Of a DNA stretch of 44,895 bases, positions 1 to 7,008 are shown piece by piece (position 1 is the stretch's first letter; the number at the start of each line of letters is the position of its first letter). The position numbers and the translations under genes are program-made. The notes below the pieces were generated by a model. The model was given only the letters and a program-made list of their open reading frames with translations. It did not search any database and was not told where the DNA came from. Location of the stretch: NCBI GenBank assembly GCA_003141615.1, contig PLMV01000018.1, forward strand, positions 8,043-52,937. Direction: 5' to 3'. This stretch comes from Syntrophaceae bacterium (GTDB taxonomy: Bacteria > Desulfobacterota > Syntrophia > Syntrophales > Smithellaceae).

Positions 1-1
1 T

Positions 2-385
2 GATTCTCCGCATAATATGCAGGAGATCATGAACAACACCGAAAAACATTTTGTTAGCCAGGAACTTTATTCGGAAATAAGTATTTCCAGTGGTGTTGCC
101 GCCACGGCAATGATGGATGGATATTCCGGCATAGTGAACATTTCACCTTTTGCCTGCCTTATCGGGCGGGTAATTGAAGGACTGGTTACTCCATGGGCCA
201 GGGAAAGAAAATATCCGGTCATATCAATTGAAATCGACGGTAACATTTTGCCGCCGAATGTTCTGAGCAAACTGGAAATATTCATGCTCAATGTAAATAG
301 ATTTAAGGGGCATGCCGATGGCAATTCAATGGTGGAAAAGGAAGGCATCCAATCTGTAGACATTGATAGAAAAATTATCAGATAA
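2..385 (+). CDS. C-terminal end of acyl-CoA dehydratase activase / HgdB-like protein (partial)
   Basis: The reading frame is open from base 2, so the gene begins outside the window and only about the last 127 residues are seen. The segment with GIVNISPFACLIGR, then PVISIEIDGN, then LSKLEIFMLNVNRF resembles the C-terminus of the large DUF2229 / 2-hydroxyglutaryl-CoA dehydratase D-component family. There, a cysteine in the N(I/V)xPFxC segment and the DG motif close the HgdB-like domain. Members are usually fused to or partnered with a BadF/BcrA-type ATPase that activates radical dehydratases; whether that half is present upstream cannot be seen. The ATG at 17 is internal, not a start. Base composition is moderate, unlike the GC-rich gene that follows. 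Family assignment rests on motif recognition only. Confidence 0.65.
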   Translation, partial: DSPHNMQEIMNNTEKHFVSQELYSEISISSGVAATAMMDGYSGIVNISPFACLIGRVIEGLVTPWARERKYPVISIEIDGNILPPNVLSKLEIFMLNVNRFKGHADGNSMVEKEGIQSVDIDRKIIR

Positions 386-477
386 CAAATAAAAAAACGG
401 GCGTGCTATGTGCGAGCGGGCGTTTAGACTCTGCCCCCTCACCCTCATCCTCGGTGCAGAAAGGAAAAATCGTCATA

Positions 478-1821
478 ATGAAGTTTAGAACCGTCACTCT
501 GGAGCAGCATGACTCGGATGTCGCGCGCATAGCGCGGGAGCTGCGCGACCGCAAGAGCACGCGCCCGCTGTCTCTACGCAAAAAGGTCACAAGCCACCAG
601 GTCCCCAAGCCTGGGGACAAGAAGTACTCCGACGACAAGATCGACGTCTCCTGTCTGAACAGGATACTGCTCATCGACGTGGAGGGTTGCACGTGCACGG
701 CCGAACCGGGCGTGACCTTTATCGACCTGGTGCACGCCACACTGCCCAGCGGCCTAGTACCCATGGTGGTACCCGAATTCAAGACCATCACCATTGGAGG
801 GGCCGTCTCAGGCTGCTCGATCGAGTCCATGTCCTTCCGCTACGGCGGATTCCACGACTCGTGCATAGAGTACGATGTAATCACCTCCGCCGGCGAAGTG
901 CTCGTTTGCACGCCCGACAACGACCTAAGCCTTGTATACCATTCGTTACACGGCTCCTTCGGCACACACGGGATCCTTTCCAAGCTCAAGTTCAAGCTCG
1001 TTCCGGCAAAGCCCATTGTCCGCATAGTGTACGAACGCCACACCGATGTGGAATCCTATCGGGCGTCCATCAATGCGCACGCCGAGAAGCGCGACGTGGA
1101 CTTCATGGACGGCATCATCCACAGCCCCGACCTCTATGTCCTCTCGCTCGGGCATTTCGTGGACAGCGCGCCATACACCCACACCTACAACTGGGTCACC
1201 GCATACCACGAGACCACTGCATTGCGCAGCGAGGACTACCTGCGCACCACCGACTACTTCTTCCGCTACGACCGCGGCGTCACCAATGTGTACCCCAAGT
1301 CCAAACTCGGCCGCTTATTCATCGGCCCATTTATGGGCTCGAGCAATTTGCTCAGCATCGCCGAGAAGATCCATTGGGCGCTCCCTAAGAAGAACCCGAT
1401 GGTAACGGTGGACTTGTTCATTCCCATCTCCAGATTCCACGACTTCATGAACTGGTACTGGAAGGAGTTCGGTGCGCACAACCTGTGGTGCGTACCCTAC
1501 CGACCGGCCCAGCGCTATGCCTGGCTCTCCGACCAATTCTACAGCGGCGTCCAGGACGACATGTTCGTGGACCTCGCGATCTACGGCTTCCACCCCCACG
1601 ATGGACGGAACTACTACCGGATGATCGAAGAGAAGCTCCGTGAAATCAACGGCGTCAAGACCCTGATCTCCTACAACTACTATAGCGAGGAGGAATTCTG
1701 GCAGGTGTTCCACCGCGAGAACCACTTCGCCGCTAAGGCCATAACCGACCCGCGCAATGCCTTCCGCGACCTGTACACCAAGACCTGCGTAGCGAGCCAA
1801 GGACGAACTAGTACTATGTAA
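478..1821 (+). CDS. DHCR24-like FAD-binding oxidoreductase
   Basis: A 447-residue soluble protein of the FAD_binding_4 (PCMH/VAO-type) superfamily, closest in feel to bacterial delta-24-sterol-reductase-like (DHCR24/Diminuto) proteins. The N-terminal FAD domain shows CTAEPGVTFIDLV and then KTITIGGAVSGCSIES near residues 103-120, the usual pyrophosphate/isoalloxazine contact region; FGTHGILSKLKFKLVPAKP ends it. The C-terminal half ends in FRDLYTKTC, which looks complete. The substrate is unknown; reduction of a sterol or isoprenoid C=C bond is family knowledge, not shown here. Start 478 is chosen over the in-frame codon at 403 because AGGAAA lies about 11 bases upstream and homology begins at MKFRTVTL. 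Third codon positions are overwhelmingly G or C, whereas both neighbours are AT-leaning, so horizontal acquisition is likely. Confidence 0.8.
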   Translation: MKFRTVTLEQHDSDVARIARELRDRKSTRPLSLRKKVTSHQVPKPGDKKYSDDKIDVSCLNRILLIDVEGCTCTAEPGVTFIDLVHATLPSGLVPMVVPEFKTITIGGAVSGCSIESMSFRYGGFHDSCIEYDVITSAGEVLVCTPDNDLSLVYHSLHGSFGTHGILSKLKFKLVPAKPIVRIVYERHTDVESYRASINAHAEKRDVDFMDGIIHSPDLYVLSLGHFVDSAPYTHTYNWVTAYHETTALRSEDYLRTTDYFFRYDRGVTNVYPKSKLGRLFIGPFMGSSNLLSIAEKIHWALPKKNPMVTVDLFIPISRFHDFMNWYWKEFGAHNLWCVPYRPAQRYAWLSDQFYSGVQDDMFVDLAIYGFHPHDGRNYYRMIEEKLREINGVKTLISYNYYSEEEFWQVFHRENHFAAKAITDPRNAFRDLYTKTCVASQGRTSTM

Positions 1822-2015
1822 CATTATGTCTTTCGCATTTAGAGAAAGTATTGTATACTCGCAACAATTCAAAGAAGGCCGTTGAGCTTAACTTTGCCGA
1901 ATCTGTTTCGCATATGACCGTGCAGCGGGTTTTAAAAAAACGAACCTAAGCCTCACCTTAGCAATACTGGAAAATCACTCCCGAGGGGATCAGGTAAGGA
2001 TGCAATCACTTTAAT
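1822..2015. other. Leader region before mobA, function unclear
   Basis: A 194-base spacer marking the return from GC-rich to AT-leaning DNA. Around 1946-1960 it can form a small CTAAG / CTTAG hairpin, and around 1978-1989 a CCC-GAGGGG-like pairing. A purine-rich AGGTAAGGA at 1992-2000 lies too far (15 bases) from the mobA ATG to be a comfortable ribosome site. I cannot match it to a known riboswitch. Confidence 0.25.
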
Positions 2016-2600
2016 ATGAAGAAAGATATGACTGGAATCATTTTAGCCGGCGGCAAAAATTCCCGCATGAGAACCAACAAAGCGTTTCTTAAAATTGACG
2101 GAACTTGCCTGATTGATAATATTTTAGCCGTTTATCAAAAGATATTTTCTGAAATTATTATTGTTACCAACGATCCCTTGTCCTACACAGAATTCTCCGA
2201 GACACTTGTTGTCACCGATATTTATAAAGAAAAGGGAGCTTTGGGTGGAATTTATACCGGTTTATTTTACGCCACATATGATTATTCTTTTATTGCCGCT
2301 TGCGACATGCCTTTTCTAAATGAAGATTTTATTATTTACCTAACTGAGCAGACAGATAAATTTGATATTGTAGTTCCCCAACTCTCTGAAGGCTTTCAAC
2401 CGCTGCACGCCATCTATTCTCAAAATTGTCTTTCTCACATAAAAAAACTGCTGATTGCGGATAAACTCAAAATTACCGGCTTTTATAAAGAAGTGCGACT
2501 GCTCAGTATTCCTGAAGAAAAGATTAAACCCTTTAACAAAGACGGGCGTCTTTTCCTCAATTTCAACACTCCGGAAGATTTGGAAAAGGAAGAAAAATGA
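2016..2600 (+). CDS. mobA: Molybdenum cofactor guanylyltransferase MobA
   Basis: Transfers GMP from GTP to molybdopterin-Mo to make the guanine dinucleotide cofactor used by formate dehydrogenases and related oxidoreductases; cytoplasmic. The 194-residue protein has the family's N-terminal nucleotide-binding signature, GIILAGGKNSRM with the following Lys (residues about 5-21), the DIYKEKGALGGI segment, and the metal-binding DMP motif in AACDMPFLNE near residue 95. It ends with LFLNFNTPEDLEK, also typical. Length matches the family (about 190-200). The ATG at 2016 and one at 2028 are both possible starts; neither has a strong ribosome site. It stands alone, convergent with the sigma-54 fragment 10 bases downstream. 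Confidence 0.88.
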   Translation: MKKDMTGIILAGGKNSRMRTNKAFLKIDGTCLIDNILAVYQKIFSEIIIVTNDPLSYTEFSETLVVTDIYKEKGALGGIYTGLFYATYDYSFIAACDMPFLNEDFIIYLTEQTDKFDIVVPQLSEGFQPLHAIYSQNCLSHIKKLLIADKLKITGFYKEVRLLSIPEEKIKPFNKDGRLFLNFNTPEDLEKEEK

Positions 2601-2610
2601 TCTTTCTAGA

Positions 2611-3061
2611 TTATCTTTTTTCCCCGAAAGGTATACCAAGTTTTCTCATTTTGGTCCGAAGCGTAGATGCGTTCATGTTCAATAGTTTTGCAGTTCCTTT
2701 TTCTCCGCCAACACGGCCGCCTGTCGCCTCGAGTGCTTGCATAATGTGCCGGGAGATAGCCTGATCGAAAGGCTCCATCTTTTTTCCGTTTGTCTGCAAC
2801 ATGGACGGTACCACCACATTCCTGGCCGATTCCACAAGTTCATCAAAAATCAGAGGATTTTTCTTGCTGAGAATTAACGCGCGTTCTACGGCATTCTGCA
2901 GTTCCCGGACATTGCCCGGCCAGGAATAATTTATCAGTTTGTCCATTGCTCCCGCCGCCAGAGTGGGAATTTCAACCAATCCCATCTCCCGTGCTTTCTT
3001 TATCATGAAATGCTGAACCATGGCTGGAATATCGGCGCGCCTCTCCCTAGACAGGCGAGAT
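2611..3061 (-). pseudogene. C-terminal remnant of a sigma-54-dependent activator
   Basis: This is only the last third of an NtrC-type enhancer-binding protein. Reading from the break it has RERRADIPAMVQHF (the end of the AAA+ domain), then YSWPGNVRELQNAVERA (the conserved WPGNVREL motif), a linker, and a Fis-type helix-turn-helix, GTAKLLNMNASTLRTKMRKLGIP, at the C-terminus. An in-frame TGA at 3062-3064 ends homology: Walker A and B, the GAFTGA loop and any sensor domain are missing. An internal ATG at 3021 could still give a 136-residue peptide with the DNA-binding end, but without the ATPase it could not activate sigma-54. The lost part borders palindromic repeats at 3072-3132, suggesting a rearrangement breakpoint. 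The Fis-HTH end identity is secure; the pseudogene call is inference. Confidence 0.8.
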
Positions 3062-3064
3062 CAA

Positions 3065-3470
3065 TGAAACTCCCCGCCGCAAGCAGCGGGGTATCTTGTT
3101 GGATTATAATTTCTTCTTCGTCGCAAGCGACGGGGAATTTAACCCATAGAGATTAAAATAGCTGCATGCAAAGAAGGTCCATGTATTTAAAGCTGGGAAG
3201 GGCATGAAAGACGCAGTTAAATAGACTGTACAAACACTATTTCTGGACATGTTCAATGAGCCGTTTCCTTCTCCGGTAGTGCGGCTCTTCCAAATACAAA
3301 TGGATGTATTCCCTGATCTGATCGGTTCAGTTATTGCCATGTGAAATATGCAAATCTTAACGATTTGTTTTCTCTGCTTAAAGAACGCACTCATCCTTCC
3401 TTTTTAATACATCTGCCTTTCTCGCATGAATATAAGACTTAAAGCGTAATTATCTCGTTCTGTAGACGAT
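3065..3470. other. Gap with palindromes and no convincing gene
   Basis: About 400 bases with two GC-rich hairpins at the left end. On the minus strand, about 3235-3330 reads as a stretch of roughly 30 codons with many charged residues (REYIHLYLEEPHYRRR) ending in a stop. It looks like the tail of a lost protein rather than random sequence, but I cannot name the family. A 96-residue open frame in another register (3104-3394, minus) has no coding character that I can support. Confidence 0.35.
3072..3132. repeat. Pair of GC-rich palindromes
   Basis: Two hairpins 28 bases apart. The first pairs CCCCGC (3072-3077) with GCGGGG (3086-3091) around a loop containing GCAAGC. The second pairs CGTCG (3119-3123) with CGACG (3128-3132) around CAAG and is followed by GGGG. 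Both read GCAAGC-(A/G)-CGGGG-like, so they are related units. They abut the truncated sigma-54 gene. REP-like intergenic palindromes are the likely class. Confidence 0.6.
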
Positions 3471-3472
3471 CG

Positions 3473-3718
3473 TTGACACCTCACCTCACTTTTTGTGGTC
3501 ATTATTTTACTGACACAAAAGACTGGACTTCCTATTCTTTGCCCATGCAGAGGCAATGTCTTATCAAAAAAAGATATCCGGAAGTAATCTCAAGTTTTCG
3601 GCAAATATTGGTTGAAGTAAAAAAAGTCGGTATCGTAAATACATATGAGTATTTTGCATACAGCAGAATAGACACATGCGAACATATTTTGAACTTTTTA
3701 GAAAGATTACAGCATTAA
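3473..3718 (+). CDS. Doubtful small hypothetical protein
   Basis: An 81-codon frame opening with TTG (the next in-frame start, ATG at 3545, would leave 57 residues). The C-terminal part (KRYPEVISSFRQILVEVKKVGIVNTYEYFAYSR region) has plausible amphipathic, helix-forming composition and no low-complexity bias, but neither start has a recognisable ribosome site and I recognise no domain. It sits in otherwise gene-poor DNA between the sigma-54 remnant and tetR. It could be a remnant of a larger gene or chance. Confidence 0.25.
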   Translation: MTPHLTFCGHYFTDTKDWTSYSLPMQRQCLIKKRYPEVISSFRQILVEVKKVGIVNTYEYFAYSRIDTCEHILNFLERLQH

Positions 3719-3801
3719 CGGAAAAAACAACACCCAACCAATGTATCTGGAGAAAAGGTCTACTAGTCAAAAATAAGACAACGCCTGATTTCATTTTTTA
3801 G

Positions 3802-3854
3802 TTGACACATATTTTTTTAATTGATATTAGAACATTCGAAGAAAATATTCTAAT
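3802..3854 (+). promoter_or_regulatory. tetR promoter with overlapping inverted-repeat operator
   Basis: A sigma-70-type promoter is visible: TTGACA at 3802-3807, a 17-base spacer, and TATTAG at 3825-3830. An inverted repeat overlaps the -10: ATTAGAACATT (3826-3836) and AATATTCTAAT (3844-3854), 10 of 11 arm positions matching, centre spacing 7. That placement is typical for autorepression by a TetR dimer. The tetR start codon follows at 3872. The same half-site recurs exactly before tolC at 4470-4480. Confidence 0.7.
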
Positions 3855-3871
3855 GTCAGCAAAAGCAAGAT

Positions 3872-4456
3872 ATGAATTTTACGAAAGAAGAAAAAAAAGA
3901 ACAAATCATGCAAGTGGCGTTTGAGACCATAAAAAAATATGGGATCAAAAGAGTAACTCTCGAAGATATTGCACATGCATCTGGAATGGCGACAACATCA
4001 ATTTATTATTATTTCCCAAGCAAGAACGCATTAATAAATGCCACGATTACACACTTTTCAGACACTATCCTGGATCAGATTAACCTTGTGGTGAAATCAA
4101 AACAATCTCCTGAACAGAAATTGATTTCGAGTTGGGAAATCATTTTTTCCAATATAAAGGAAAGCGGTTACTTCCTCAACATGGACAAGAATACCATGAC
4201 CCAGATGGTTTCACTGGCAAGAGACTTAATCAATAAATTCCAGAAAGGGTATCAAAACCTGACAAGAAAAATCCTTCTTGAAGGTAAAAAATCAGGCGTA
4301 TTTCAAGTAGATAACATTGACCTATGGGCATTGTTTTTATCGGTCGGTTTATTGGGCCTTATAGAAAATGAAAACACGCAGGAGCAAATTCTAAAGGATG
4401 ACAAAATTGTTGAAAAGATGAGCAAGCTACTCCTGAATGGTCTGCTCACAAGGTAA
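3872..4456 (+). CDS. TetR/AcrR family transcriptional regulator
   Basis: A 194-residue one-component repressor. Residues about 9-57 form the TetR helix-turn-helix: IMQVAFETIKKYGIKRVTLE, then DIAHASGMATTSIYYYFPSK, with the hallmark IYYYFPSK recognition-helix end. The remaining helices would bind a ligand and dimerise; this part is variable and gives no clue to the inducer. It lies 66 bases before and in the same direction as tolC-mfp-rnd, so it is almost certainly the local regulator of that pump. A perfect-spacing promoter overlapped by an 11-bp inverted repeat lies just upstream, and a further copy of the half-site precedes tolC, consistent with repression of itself and the pump. Length and domain order are normal. 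Confidence 0.9.
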   Translation: MNFTKEEKKEQIMQVAFETIKKYGIKRVTLEDIAHASGMATTSIYYYFPSKNALINATITHFSDTILDQINLVVKSKQSPEQKLISSWEIIFSNIKESGYFLNMDKNTMTQMVSLARDLINKFQKGYQNLTRKILLEGKKSGVFQVDNIDLWALFLSVGLLGLIENENTQEQILKDDKIVEKMSKLLLNGLLTR

Positions 4457-4469
4457 GTTTTTGCCTACC

Positions 4470-4502
4470 ATTAGAATATTATCAATATTGTTTCCATTCT
4501 AC
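4470..4502 (+). promoter_or_regulatory. Candidate TetR site before the efflux genes
   Basis: ATTAGAATATT at 4470-4480 exactly equals the reverse complement of the right arm of the tetR operator (3844-3854). It overlaps a -10-like TATTAT at 4477-4482. A weak second half (ATTCTA, 4496-4501) follows in opposite orientation. The -35 is not convincing. The AGGAG for tolC is at 4511-4515. Confidence 0.5.
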
Positions 4503-4522
4503 TTGGCAACAGGAGTTTGATA

Positions 4523-5887
4523 ATGGTCAAAAGAACAGCCGGAATATTGATCCTGGGGATCATAATCAATTTGTTATTTACGACAGGTTCCTCTTATGCC
4601 CAAAGTGATCATCATGTGTCTTCATCAGCAGAAAAATTAAGCCTGAAAAAGTGCCTAGAAATCGCATCCGAAAAAAATCAGGACATCGAAAAGGCCAGGT
4701 CCGTGACTGCCGAGATGGAGGCAGAACGACGTAGCGCCAGGGGGAAGTTCGGACCGCTTGTCAGGCTGGAAGCCAATACCGCAAGCTGGGATTCTCCCTT
4801 CGGACTGGCTGTTGACTTGCCACTTCCCGGAGTGGTCACTACACCCGAAATACAGATCAGAGATAAAAACACTACGCAGTATTCGGCAACCATTGTCCAA
4901 CCAATAACCGGACTGTGGACGGCATATGCAGGATACAAGGCACAGGCGTCCGCCCAGAAGGCATCGCAATTTCAGGAAAAGGCCACGAAGAATGACGTGG
5001 TCTTTGCAGTTACCGATGCATATATTCAGGCCCTTGAATCCCAGCGCACGGTGAGTATTGCCGAAGCGGGCTTCAAGGTGATTGAGGCTCATACCGCAAA
5101 GGCCAGGCGTTTCTTTGAAAACAAACTAATAGCTAGAAACGATGTCCTGGAGGCTGAGGTAAGGAAGGCGGAAGCAAAAGGACAGCTCATACAGGCAGAA
5201 GGTGGCGCCAGGCTTGCCCGCGCCAACCTTGCATATCAGATCGGGTTACCCTCTGACAAAGAAATATGGCCTGAGGAACTCGACATCAAGCTTTTATCTG
5301 ACAATGCCGTACCATCGTATGATCCAGAACAGCGCCCCGAGCTTGCGGTTATACGCTCAAAAATCGAACAGGCACAAGCTGGTGAAAGTGTTGCACGTTC
5401 CCGCATGCTTCCAGAAATCAATGCTTTCTTCAAATGGCAAAGGAGCGAAGGCCTTTACATAGAACCGGACAAGGCATGGATGGGCGGTGTCCTGCTATCA
5501 TGGAATATCTGGGATTGGGGCAGCACTTATTATGGTCTCGATGCCGCCCAAGCCCGCGTGCTTCAGGCAAAATCGGCTCAGATAAAGGCGAAGGAAGGCA
5601 TGCGCCTTGAGATTCTTCAGGCAAAGATTGAACTGGATACGTCCCGAACACAGCTTGATGTTGCGTCAGGCGCCGTGGCACAAGCTGAGATGAATCTTGA
5701 AAGCGTTCAAAGACGTTTCGAGGTCCAATCAATCGGCAGCACGGAGGTTCTTGATGCGCAAGTGCTCCTGGACAGGGCGAGTTTCAACGAAGCCCGGGCA
5801 AACTATTCCGTAAGCAGGGCATACGTAAAACTCAGGCGGGCCCAAGGGCTTGACCCTGTTCCATCCGAAGGGGGTAATGAACAATGA
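4523..5887 (+). CDS. TolC-family outer-membrane efflux protein
   Basis: About 454 residues. An N-terminal signal peptide (VKRT, a hydrophobic core, cut near SYA-QSD) directs it to the outer membrane. Two OEP repeats follow, rich in long heptad-like helices: LSLKKCLEIASEKNQDIEKARS at the start of the first, and ERPELAVIRSKIEQAQAGESVARSRMLPEI at the start of the second, with LSWNIWDWGSTYYGLDAA typical of the beta-barrel/coil junction. Trimers form the exit duct of tripartite pumps. ATG 4523 is preferred over the TTG at 4517 because AGGAG (4511-4515) is then 7 bases away. The stop overlaps the next gene's ATG (4-base overlap at 5884-5887), so translation is coupled with the adaptor. Confidence 0.9.
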   Translation: MVKRTAGILILGIIINLLFTTGSSYAQSDHHVSSSAEKLSLKKCLEIASEKNQDIEKARSVTAEMEAERRSARGKFGPLVRLEANTASWDSPFGLAVDLPLPGVVTTPEIQIRDKNTTQYSATIVQPITGLWTAYAGYKAQASAQKASQFQEKATKNDVVFAVTDAYIQALESQRTVSIAEAGFKVIEAHTAKARRFFENKLIARNDVLEAEVRKAEAKGQLIQAEGGARLARANLAYQIGLPSDKEIWPEELDIKLLSDNAVPSYDPEQRPELAVIRSKIEQAQAGESVARSRMLPEINAFFKWQRSEGLYIEPDKAWMGGVLLSWNIWDWGSTYYGLDAAQARVLQAKSAQIKAKEGMRLEILQAKIELDTSRTQLDVASGAVAQAEMNLESVQRRFEVQSIGSTEVLDAQVLLDRASFNEARANYSVSRAYVKLRRAQGLDPVPSEGGNEQ

Positions 5888-7008
5888 AACTTAAAACCAA
5901 TTTGTCCAAGTCTATCACAAAGGATAACCATCAGCTTTACCTTGCAATGATACTTTCTTTTGTTCTTGTCTGTCTTTTGACGGGCTGCAAAGATAGAGCG
6001 GAAGACAGGATCAATACTGGAAAACAGCCATGTATTGTTGAAACATATACGATCACAGCAGAAAAAACACAGCGGATGATCGAATTGTCCGGCATAATGG
6101 AGCCTGTCATGCAGGTCACACCGGCAGCTCGTGTTATGGCAAGGGTTCTCAGTGCTAATTTCTATGAAGGCGAACATGTGAAAAATGGGCGTACCCTCGT
6201 GGTGCTGGATACAAGGGACTTGCAGACGCGCAAGATGCAGGCTCAGACAAGCCTTGCCACGGCACGTCATGCTTTGGATATCGCCCGCACGAATCTGGCC
6301 CGTAAAAAAGATCTTTATAGTACCGCCGACATTCCGCTGGCCGAACTGGAGATGGCCGAGCTTGCCGAAAGCCAGGCAAACAACTCTGTGAGCGCTGCAA
6401 GTGCAGCGGTGAACGAGCTTGATATCAATCTGTCCTATGCAGTTGCAAAAGCGCCCTTTTCAGGAACGATTGTCAGAAAAATGACCGAGACCGGGAACAT
6501 GGTGGCGCCGGGGCAACCGCTTTTCATAATTCAAGACGATTCCCGAATCAGGATTATAGCCCCTGTGGGCACGGACCTGGCTGCCTCACTCAAGGCGGGC
6601 GAAAAGATTGCAGCAAGTATCGGCAATGAAAATGTTGAAGGTATTATCGAGGGCATTGTTTCATCGGGTGATATTCGTGCCCCGGGGCTCCGCCTACAGA
6701 TACTCATTGATAATCCAGGATATCGTTACAAGACCGGTGTTCTCGCCGTAGTTAAAATGCCTCTGGGAATGGAAGAAAGAAAAAGATTGACCGTTCCCAA
6801 AGACGCCCTTGTCAAATTCGGCCAGCTTAGCGGCGTGTATGTTGCCGGAGACGACAAGATAGCCCATCTTCGTTGGCTTACCGTAAGTGAGGACAAGGAC
6901 GGGTCGATCAATGTCCTAACCGGGTTGAATGAAGGCGAGCGTATTATTCTCTCGCCCGGGGAAACCGGTATATGTGACGGCCAAGGTATTTCGGTGGCCC
7001 ATAAATGA
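5884..7008 (+). CDS. RND efflux periplasmic adaptor (membrane fusion protein), lipoprotein
   Basis: A 374-residue HlyD/AcrA-type adaptor linking the inner-membrane pump to the TolC duct. A membrane-spanning signal ends in the lipobox LLTGC, so Cys35 is the likely lipidation site and the protein is anchored in the inner membrane facing the periplasm. The first half of the lipoyl/barrel-sandwich domain (ARVMARVLSANFYEGEHVKNGRTLVVLDTRDLQ) and its second half (APFSGTIVRKMTETGNMVAPGQPLFIIQDD) flank an alpha-hairpin at about residues 105-185. A beta-barrel and membrane-proximal domain follow (LTVPKDALVKFGQLSGVYV). The gene overlaps tolC and rnd by 4 bases at each end, so the three are one translationally coupled unit. 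Confidence 0.9.
   Translation: MKLKTNLSKSITKDNHQLYLAMILSFVLVCLLTGCKDRAEDRINTGKQPCIVETYTITAEKTQRMIELSGIMEPVMQVTPAARVMARVLSANFYEGEHVKNGRTLVVLDTRDLQTRKMQAQTSLATARHALDIARTNLARKKDLYSTADIPLAELEMAELAESQANNSVSAASAAVNELDINLSYAVAKAPFSGTIVRKMTETGNMVAPGQPLFIIQDDSRIRIIAPVGTDLAASLKAGEKIAASIGNENVEGIIEGIVSSGDIRAPGLRLQILIDNPGYRYKTGVLAVVKMPLGMEERKRLTVPKDALVKFGQLSGVYVAGDDKIAHLRWLTVSEDKDGSINVLTGLNEGERIILSPGETGICDGQGISVAHK

Noticed and set aside
687-1405. Long alternative frames within and opposite the DHCR24-like gene
   Set aside because: High GC removes stop codons from other frames; compositions are Arg/His/Pro- or Ala/Ser/Thr-rich and not protein-like.
1940-2010. Possible molybdenum cofactor riboswitch before mobA
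   Set aside because: Some small hairpins exist, but I cannot match the conserved Moco RNA core; a covariance-model search would decide.
2628-2645. Another ACCAAGT unit like those at 41191-41295
   Set aside because: It lies within the conserved coding end of the sigma-54 activator and lacks the flanking match; coincidence.
3450-3530. Sequence resembling IS21-type ends (TTGACACC and TTTTTGTGGTCA)
   Set aside because: Only one end is seen, with no istA/istB homology and no partner repeat.
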